Shown piece by piece: positions 12,501 to 23,100 of a DNA stretch of 64,000 nt; position 1 is the stretch's first letter; the number at the start of each line of letters is the position of its first letter. The DNA is from Procambarus clarkii (taxonomy: Eukaryota; Arthropoda; Malacostraca; Decapoda; Cambaridae). The notes under the pieces are model-generated. The model had not been told where the DNA came from. It searched no databases and saw nothing but the letters and a program-made list of their open reading frames with translations. The stretch is from NCBI RefSeq assembly GCF_040958095.1, contig NC_091227.1, positions 21,860,526 through 21,924,525 on the forward strand, in the 5' to 3' direction. The translations under genes and the position numbers were made by a program.

Positions 12501-14101
12501 GCTGGAAGGGAAAGTGGTAGGTTTAATTTGTCACTAATGAAGTAGTTATGTAGTCCATTAGTACAAGTCTATAATGCATTCAGACTACATTTATAGAAAT
12601 CTGCACGAGATTTACAAATTATACACTATGAAACTGCTGTATTGTCACGAGTTTATTATGTTGGGTGCAAACCCTCATCGTAAGGAGTTAGTCATTTACA
12701 CAAATGCAGTTTTACAGTTTATTCTTAATGTATGAAGAGAATATACTCGAGATTCTCTGGGGGGTTAACCATTCATTTGGAATGTTCAACTTGTGTGAAT
12801 TTAGTTAATGGGTGTAAATGTTTCCCACGTCAACTGTATAAAACTCCTACTCTTTGGTGCATAGTAACATCCTGATACAGGATATTACTAAGCTAGATAG
12901 TTGTGAAATAATTTCAGGAGTAAAAACAAATACAGCCAAGTTCATTTTATCATGTGGGAGGAACTATGATGAAGGAACCGAGAGAAGACTGAAATTAGGG
13001 TGCTTTGATGCAAGGAATTTTAATCCTTAATCCTAATGTCTCATGCATTGTGTTTGTATTAAATTTGTTATGATTTGAATTTGCATACCCTTCTCAATAG
13101 TTGGACACCACTACAGTGGGTAAGGCATGAGAGCAAACTATTTACATCAAATGAAATGTCTGGGGCCTATTAAAGTTTGACAAGCAAGTTAACCTGCCTA
13201 GATGTCAAACTTGACAGTGTGGTTACCAACACAATGTTTACGTCTTTTGGGCAAGGTGATGAGTGCTGCAGGACCCAATGGCAAAGCTCAAACCTATTTT
13301 GCATGCTGGTTAGATTACAAATAAAGCAGTTGACAAGGAAATATTAACAGAAAAAAAAAAGTAATAATAAGAAAGCTGGTACAAGGAAGACAGAAGTAGT
13401 GGAGCACGAACACCCACTGCCTTACCCTACTTTACTCCAGTAACCACACTATAGTACATACTGGGATTATTTTCATAATTCAAACTGTGACTGCTTTTAC
13501 AGCAGCATGCACTTGTCAACTGCTTTAAATGTGCTTTACTGATAATGTTAACTCCTTTTAAAATATAGGTTAAATTATTAATGCCTTTTTTCAGTTCTTT
13601 AGTTCAGTTGCAAACAGCTCTAAATTTCCTTCTTTTAAAGAAAATTTTCACACTGCAGATAACAGCTCTTGAGAAAGATAGTCAATTAAATATAACAAAT
13701 AGATACAAAAATCCATTAATCATCTACTCATCAAACTTGTTATTCATTTTAATTTTATAACAATGAACAAAATAAAAAGCAACAGGTGAATAATTTTACA
13801 ATAAAATGTCTTTGCAGCCAAACTTCTAAAATTTTCATGTGCTAGCCTCCTCATTTTTTGCTCTTTACCGGAAACACAAAAATATTTTTGTTTGGCCTTA
13901 TGACTAGCTAAAGTAACCTTGGTTGGCACCAACCTAATATTATGTTACAGAAGGCTGAGTGAATGTAAAAATATGAATGATGTGATATACAAAACTCAAT
14001 TAACACCATATATACTGCTGTGATATGCTTGATGATTGCAGATGAGTTTTCTTATTTGGTGATTAACAGTATTCAACACCTATCATACAAAACTACAGAT
14101 C
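6561..14101. other. 7.5-kb gene-poor AT-rich region downstream of TRF2
   Basis: The longest ORFs are under 75 codons and none shows a domain or consistent splice sites. It contains short simple repeats only (for example TA tracts near 7165 and 12300). Part of it must be the TRF2 3-prime UTR, because the stop codon is at 14104-14102, but I could not place the poly(A) site with confidence. Confidence 0.5.
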
Positions 14102-17100
14102 TTAGTTCCAAAGGTCGGCTGGAATATCAGAATCCGAATCGTGCCCATCGTCATGTAATAACTGCCGTCTAGCCTTGAGGTGCCAGTATTCGGCCATTTC
14201 TTCTTCAGTGCGTGCCTTTCCAAATTCATTTACTAAGGGATATATGTGCTCTATGGCACTCTGTACATTGTTTACACTGGGAGCTGAAAAAAGAAGAATA
14301 AAGATTCACCAACTGATCAAAATAAAACAGTTATACATCCTTGAAATTTAGATTTATATTTTTGTGAAGTCAAATGTATTTTTTACAATGTATGATATGG
14401 GCATTTCTTTGTAAAATCACAGCAATAAGGCCAAATTCTGAACATACAATATTTTGAAAAAAGTGAGGAAAGCTCTTGATTGAACTCCCTAAACCATTTT
14501 GTACATCTTAATATAACTTTAATATGCACTACATGAATTGGTGCTATTAAATTTTTCCCTTAAATAACAAAACCTCTGTCCTTCACATTATACCTAATAA
14601 CTTTCAAAAACTAACAATTATGCCAATAAAATATTAAATTTAGAAAGCAAGTTTCACATAAATATCAGGAAGTATATGTGGCGAGGTTACAGTGCTACAA
14701 AATAGTGTGTTCATACACATTTGCACCTAACGCATTGTAAGCCATCAAGAGTGGACAAAACCTAAGAATATAGGGTTCTGCAGAAGGCTTATAAGAGGCA
14801 TTTCCTATTTACACCCAACTACCTCCACTCATGTTTGTCCAACAGATGCTTCCTATAGTTACTTGGCAATTCATTCCCTTGAACTAAAGCCAACTTTCTA
14901 AACCAGTAATTGCCTATTTTCTAAATCTTAAATGTTTTTTAATCTATTAGGGTGACATTTCAGCACTTTATACATATCCAGCTTATTAAACTTATACTGT
15001 ACATCCATTCAGCTTTGATTGTGATTCCTCTGGTCTTTGCAATGATCACAAGCAAATTAAAAATATGCAAGTCCTGTAGTCAACAGAATATCATTTCCAT
15101 AATCAAGATGAAATTTAATTTAACAAAACAAGAAACTAAGCAGGAATGAGAAAACTAACCTGTCACAGTAATACTTCCAGTTGAAAATATTTTCAGCGTT
15201 GCCTTTGGGTGATCAATCTTATACGTGACGCCAGGATGCAGCTCTGGTTCATAACTGTTGAAAAGCATAACATAATATTCTTTGAAACTACCTCAGTGTT
15301 TATGCATATGATTCTTTATAATACAGAAGACCAGCATTGAATGTAATGAAATGCCCTTTTCTAACCTAGCTCTGGTGACTCCCTGAAGTTAACTCGCCAA
15401 GACAGCTTTCCGTACAGTCACATTAGTTTGTTAGTTTTAGTCCAGGGACCTAGAGCCAGAATATGGCTTCACAAAGGCACAGAGCAGGAAATTGTTATAA
15501 TCACCCTACACAGGAAAGCGCCCAGAAAACAGGCAAGACTTTTGTGTGTGGTCTGGTCAATATACTTCAGCCACGTTATTGTGACTCATCGCCTGCACAG
15601 GCAAGACAATAAAGAACTGCACTGTTCATGAAAACGATGCACTAAAACAGCTATGAGTCTCTGCAAAAGAATATCTCAAAACAAAATGGTTTATTCAAAC
15701 CAGGGTATTAAATACCCCATAGTACACATGTACAGCACTCCCAAGTGGGCAGACACCTGGCAAGTGGCTGGTCAACCTGGAGTTGACAATTCCTGAACTG
15801 ATGTAAATGGTAAAGGAAGGGGGGGGGGGGGGAAGAGGTCAAGAAGCCAATAGGGGTTCACCCAGAAAGGGGGCCAAATTCATTACATTCTATATTGGTT
15901 TTCTGGAGGATCCTCTTGGTGGTTCCCTGATGATAACTAACAGAAAATAAGGAAAGCACGGGACTTGCCAGTCTTAGAAAAAACACCGAGCCAGGAAACA
16001 TGGCTTGGGTGAAGAACACAAACCTGACTGGGAACAGTAATAATATTGACTAGAAACCATGTTGGGAAGACCCAGTTAAGTCTCCAAGATCCAAGTCTGA
16101 ATGGCAGCCCATATATTAAAGTCAAGACTGGTCAAAGCTATGAAATGACGAACAATGAAGGCCCCAAGAGAAGACCCCAATTGGCTAGTGATAAGGACGT
16201 AGCAGATGACCAGGAATACACCATGGAACATGGGACCAATGAAACCGAAATGACAAACAGTACATCCACCGAAGCAGAATGGGTGGCTTGCCGACAGTGA
16301 TTGACCATTGTAACCAAAACAGAAGGTACAATCCCGAACTGGATAAACCAAGCTGCAAACACCAATGAACCTCTCTCTGGAAGCTAACCACTTCCATCTC
16401 TGTCAGAAAAGAAGGAAAAGGTAGCAGGCTCTACATCTCTGCTCCAAGTAAACTTTTCCAACATATTTATCAGTTTATAAAAATAATTTTTTTACCATTT
16501 GGGTCAAAAGTTCAATGCCAAGAAAAAACGGAAATGCTGACACGTTTGGATATTTTTAATACAACAGTAACACTTTAGATAAACATAGTGGAAATTTAAA
16601 ATATCAGTTACACTTACCTGGCTCTATTTCTGAATTTTTGAGAAAACGGAGTAATCTTCACAGCAAATGGCATGGTGCAAGTCCCTAATACATTAACAAT
16701 TCTAAAATTTTTGAACTTGGCATTGTATCCTAATTTTTGGATAGCTCGTGCAACACGCCTCGCTGCTGTTTTAGCCTGGATTTCTGAAGTGGAGCCTGAA
16801 GAGGAAATGAGATAATTAAGGAACAATTTATTTATATAATTATAAAAAAATGATGTGTGTGAATACACAAATGTGTACATACACACACGGGGGACTTTAA
16901 TTTCAACTGGTAGTCAAACTTGGTACATACTTTGGCAGTCAAAAAACACACACACACACACACACACGCGCGCACACACACAAAAAAAAAAAAAAAAGCT
17001 AGTAGTTAAAACCAAATGGATAGAACATCTGGAGAGTAATGGCATAATAACGGACAGACAGTATGGTTTTTGAACAGGAAGACCCTGATAAGAAATCAAC

Positions 17101-20100
17101 TTAGAGCCACAGAGATTCCACAGGAAAGAGATGGTTAAGTTGACTGTCTATCTGGACCTAAAAACCACTGTTGAATGTATTGAAACACCTTTTTCTGGAT
17201 AGAGCCCCAGAGGCTCCCTGGAGCTATTGGACTGATATTAGCTAATATTAGTACGGGGCTTCAGTTATATGGAGCTGTCACACCTACTGAGGACCACTAG
17301 CTAGAACATGGTCCCCCTCAGAGGCACAGGGAGCAAAGGCCTGTGAAACACGTATGGAAGTATTTCATACTAAGAAAAGAAAATTTTCGCTTGAAGAACA
17401 GACCCCTCCTGGTAGAAAATTGCAACCCGAGACCGAACAGAGGCTAGAAACTCCCCCAAAGAAAAAACAAGCTAACAAGCAACAGGTTATCACGCCATGC
17501 ACAGCTTGTTTATGCCGAACACCACCCCCCTCCCGGAGGGAAAGAGGGCACCAGCCCACTTAGCCAGACCGTCAATTTGGAAACAAAACCCGCCGACCAG
17601 GGAAAAGAAGGGTGCCAGGGAGCCTCCAGGTCTATACCCATAAAACGTGGCGTTTCATTACATTCAACGCTGGTTTTCTGTGAGGGAGCCCCATCGGCTC
17701 CCTGGAGCCAACCACCCAACGAGCAGAAAAAGAGGTACTTACCCAGGAGGCAGCTACACCGCACCACTCGTAATGAAGACAAGACAATTGGCTGCAACTG
17801 CTGACCCAAGGCAGCAGAAGACCGGTGAGGGCCTGGCACATTAACACGATATCTGGCAGCCAGGACCCTGTTCGATCTTCAAAACCCACGTGCCCGAATG
17901 TCCGCCTAAGACATATTGTCAAACACAGCAGCCAAAGCTGCGAACTTACGAACATCGTGGGCGAGGGTAGACAGCGGGCTGGCTAGACATAACACTTTTG
18001 GCAGGCGGGGACAGAAACTGCATCCATAAAGACGCCTGTACAGGGGCCTGACAGCCGAGTGGACATCGCTCGGGATTCGTAGTCCTGAGGTTCTGGGTTC
18101 GATCCCCGGTGGAGGCAGAAACATATGGGCAGTTTCTTTCATCCTGATGCCCTATTCACCTAGCAGTAAATAGGTACCTGGGAGGTAGACAGCTGCTATA
18201 GGCTGCTTCCTGGGGGGGTATTGTTCGATTATTATGCAACTAGTTTTAAAATGCGCACCTTTAGATTGCGAACCATTTGATACAAAAATGACTGATGTAA
18301 CGTGAAAATCGAGGTAAAAAAAACTGTAAACGGTATATACATTTTAGTGCGGGTGTTTGGATGGGCGAGTGCTCATGGGTAACGCCTGGTGGATTTTCTG
18401 GTTTGCTGCAGCTAGTGCGACTGCTTTTTCTTTTACATTATATGCATATATCCTTTTAGAGAAATCTATAGCGAACAATTTGACACCAAAATGAACGATG
18501 TAGCATGGAAAGTGAGGTCATAAAACTGTAAAGAGCACGTACATTTTAGTGCAGTTACGCACTCACGGGTAACGCCTGGCCGATTTTCTGGTCTGCTGTG
18601 GGGGACACGCCAGGGTTTTTTAACCTTATATCCCTTTAGAGAAATCTATTACTAACAATTTGAAACAAAAATGGACGTAGCACGAAAATTAAGGTCAACA
18701 CACTGGAAAGAGTATACACATTTTAGCGTGGGTGTGCGCTTATAGGAAACGCCAGGCTGACCTTGGGATGGGCTGGGACGCGCACGCTAGGCTGCACAAA
18801 GTGTTAATAACCCTGTGGATGACCCGAGAAACACGAGCCCTGGAACAGGGAACAAGAGAAACAGGGTCAACCCAAAGTGTGTTCCTGGACACAGAGGCCG
18901 AGACACGTAGGTAACGGCGTAAAGCTGCAACCGGACACAAAACATGATGCACCTGACCAACCAAGCACCAATAACCTACGGACCCCTCCGGAAGCCCGCC
19001 GTTTCGTTCACCAGAAAAGGAGGAGACGGCTGCAAACAAACAAAACGTCCACCCCGAACCAAAAGAACAAGTCTCTGCGCCTGAAGAGAGCATGAAGCTC
19101 CCCAACCCGACCCCCCAGAAGCCAAAGCCAATAAGAAGCTTTCTGGAAACAGTCTTGGACCAATGGGCCACCACAAACCAAAGAGAAAAGAGAAAGGAGA
19201 GCACCCGGTCCAAAGACCAGGACGGTTCAGGCGGCACTGAGCAAGCTGGAGGTGAGAAAAGGCATGAGAAAGCTTGCAAAATGGATGTGAAGTGACATCT
19301 ACCCCGAATGCAAGCTGGAGCTGCACCGCCAGTGCAGCACGATACGAGGCGACAGCATTCGTCATAAGATGTTTGTCCTGAAAGAGCCAAGAAAGAAAAG
19401 TCAACAACGTGATTCGAGACCGAGAACAACCTATACAGAGAAAGGGAAGGGCGAAAAGACCACCAAGAGACTTCATACTGTTGCCGAGAAAAAGACCACA
19501 CGTGGGACACCATTAGAGAAGCCACTGGGTCGCCATATAGATGGTGATACACCCATGTCAAAACTCCAGACACGAAGCGCGGAAAGTTGAGTAAACCAGC
19601 AAGGTACCTCACCGGCCAGATCTGCTGAAAGAGGCGGAGCTGCAGGAAACGCACCGGGTTTGGACACCGAGTAAGCAGCACCTGAAGAAATGGACTGAGC
19701 TACCTTAACCAGTCCTTAAACTTTACCCCTAAAAAATTCTGGTACTAGTTGCTAACCTCTGTATTTTTTTTTTTTGAGATATATACAAGAGTTGTTACAT
19801 TCATGTACAGCCACTAGTACGCGTAGCGTTTCGGGCAGGTCCCTGGAATACGATCCCCTGCCGCGAAGAATCGTTTTTTCATCCAAGTACACATTTTACT
19901 GTTGCGTTAAACAGAGGCTACAGTTAAGGAATTGCGCCCAGTAAATCCTCCCCGGCCAGGATACGAACCCATGACATAGCGCTCGCGGAACGCCAGGCGA
20001 GTGTCTTACCACTACACCACGGAGACTGTAAATTTGTATTCTAATTTTTCTTATGTGCTTCATAAGATGACCATTCCAAGCCAATGCAGCATACTCCAAT

Positions 20101-23100
20101 AATGATCTTGTATAGAAATTTTAACCACTATGTGAACTTTAAAGCCTCTTAGTTTATATTTGTAAATGCCATTTTGCTTGTCAACTTCCAATATGCTAAT
20201 GACAATATTGTTCACAAGAGGTTCTGGTGTCGATGTTCGATTTAAATCCTCAGAGATAATTTTTTATCATTTCCTTGTAGTTTCCCCACCCGTCTCCTAT
20301 CTTCCTTTGTCATCTTCATTACCTTGCACTGTTTTGGATTCAATTTCCTTAATTCCCTCAATGGCCATTCATGTGACCATTTTTGAAGTTAGTCACAGTC
20401 TCCCTGCAGAACTACAGTCCTCATTAGCCTTGAATTTGCAAAAATTAACACGTACAATATACCCCTCTCAAGCAGTAAACATTAATTAGAAAGAGCATTA
20501 GTCCCAAGACATAGAACTGAAGGACTCCACTATGTACTCTTCAGCCTGATAGTTTCATATTAGGTTTGCCATGAAAATTCAGCATTACTGAAGTACTGTT
20601 AAATAGAAAGACGAGGCTACGAAAGTAAACTGAACAGCACTGTACCTACCTACAACATGGAAATCTAGCAATTATACAAATGAAGTAAACAAATTTTCCC
20701 AGTAGCTTCTGGCCTTACCTGTACACGTAATCTTCCCTGATGACCATATAGATGCAGTGGTGGGCGGCCTCCGAATTTTCATTGTGACCATCTGAATAGT
20801 TAGAGATTTTTGCTGTCAGTTTTTTGCCTAAGACACTTGTAGAAAATAACTAAAATAGGTCTCTTCTAGTCATTGTGAAGTATTGTAACATTTCAAAGTA
20901 TACATGATTAATTATTGACCAGACAATGCTGTCACTATAGTGGTACACAAACTTTACAATAAAAGTAATTGAAAAATGACATACACAAAAGTCAAACTTT
21001 TAGCAATTTTATTACTTACTCCATTTTCCCGTCGAAATTCCACATTATTTCCTGTTCTGGCAATATTCCTTAGATCAAGGTGGCAACTAACGGAGAAGGA
21101 ACTTACAACATTATTAATCATAATGTCTATAACAGGATCAACATCTGTAACTTCATCTGAAATGTCTTCCTCAACCTGTCAAGATTAAATGAAACCCATT
21201 ATCCTCATTGTCAACTTCCCCTTTAGCAATTATTATAAAAAATATTCTTAAAAATCACTCTTTGCCAGAAAAAAAAAACACAGTACATCAAGTACTGTAT
21301 TACAAGAGCAACCAGTTTATGACAGTATCTCTAGTCCCTATGACAGGCATATCTCACAAAACTAAAAAAAAATAATATTATGAATATCCTTAAAAGCCAC
21401 TACTTCCCCTCTGAACATACATGTTATACGGTCAAGAAAAGAGGAGAGAAGTGGTGGTGGTAGTGAGGAGGGAGGGAGGGAGGGGGGGGGGGGAGAGAGG
21501 GTTGAAGGGGTGCCTGTTAGTTGGGGGGAGGGGGGGGGAGAGAGGGTTGAAGGGGTGCCTGTTAGTTGGGGGGAGGGGGGGGGAGAGAGGGTTGAAGGGG
21601 TGCCTGTTAGTTGGGGGGTGGGGAGATGTGAAGGGTGCCTGCCAGTAGGGGTAGTGTGGAGAGAATAATGGGAGGTTCTCCCCTAACTGTTTTTGCCATG
21701 GATGAACCCAATGGGTTCAGCAACCATTGGGTTCAGCACCCACTGATCATTAGCTTTGAATTTAGTAACATGCACACGTTTCCGTATAATCCTCCTCCAT
21801 TCCACACCCTTGTTCGTTCCATATATTTGTTCCCTGCACATTTCAGTACTTATGTTAACCTTTTTGATCAATATGTTGGTCCCATTGCTGAATCATACTC
21901 AAGATGAGTATTACATCACAGACTGTACAAAAATGACAATCCTTAATATTGTATATTAAAAGGACTGTAGGATGCCAAATGGAGACCTTGACTAACTTTA
22001 AATGAGCAGGCAAATGGCTGCTGGAATTCAGTGTAAGGAAGATAGTAGACCTGCAGGTAAACTACATCATTAGCGGAATGCAATTACAGGAAGCAATGGG
22101 AGTGGGAAGTAGATATTATCCCAACACTAACACCAGAAGCTCTAAGAAGAATAAATGGAATTATAACAAATACAGGGGTACCTCAGGTTTAAAAATTTAA
22201 TCCGTTTCTGGAGACGGATTCGTAACCCGAAAATTTGTAAACCTGAAGCGAATATCTCCCATAAGAAATAGTGGGAAATTCAAACTTCACTTCAAAGTAA
22301 ATTTTATGCCTAATTCACCCCAAATCTTCACTACAAATGTAAAGTTATTACTTACCCTAGCTGATGACTCCTGTTGGCATATAGAAGATGGTGAGGAGGG
22401 GAGGAGAGAGGTGTTACCGTTTGGAAGGGGAGTTCCCTTCCATTATAACATCAGGCAGTGAAGATTTCTCTGGAGTGCACATCTCTGGCACGTTTTGCCT
22501 GCATACCACTAGGTCCTGGTTGTGGCTCACTGTTTTATTTTCTCACAAGGAGACGTTCCATTGAAGATCGTTTTTCCCTTCTTTGCAACGCTTGTCTGTA
22601 GCGAGGCATCACATTGTCATTGAAAAGATTAATGCAACAGCCTACTACAGCTTTCTCTGGGCGAGTCGTTCCAATAAAAGTTTGCATTTCTTCCCACATC
22701 TTACACCACTTTGTCACTTTAGCACTCAAAATGTCCTTTTTTTGGCAAGTACAGTGCATGTCTTTCACAGATTTGTTGTACAGTACTGCCTAGCTAGTTC
22801 AACAACACTAGTACCATTTTCATGCTTACGAATGATCTTTTATTTTGGCCTCTATGGTCACTCTCACATGTGATTTCTTGCCTTGAATCTGACCACTGGC
22901 TTTCTTGGGACCCATGGCGAGATATACAATAACTTATGGTCAAATGGTCAAAAATCCGAAAAGAAACCAAATCCTTGGGAAGAATTCAGGCGGGATAGTC
23001 CCTGAGCACGAGGCACTGGTAAACTGAGGCGCTATCGCTGTGCCATCATGCGCTAGGTTGGCTGTACGCGTATCAAACTCATATCCCAATTCAAATTTTC

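Noticed and set aside
18740-19681. 313-codon minus-strand ORF as an intact gene
   Set aside because: The recombinase similarity switches between two frames and the catalytic C-terminus lies 750 bp away, so the long open frame is incidental to a relic.
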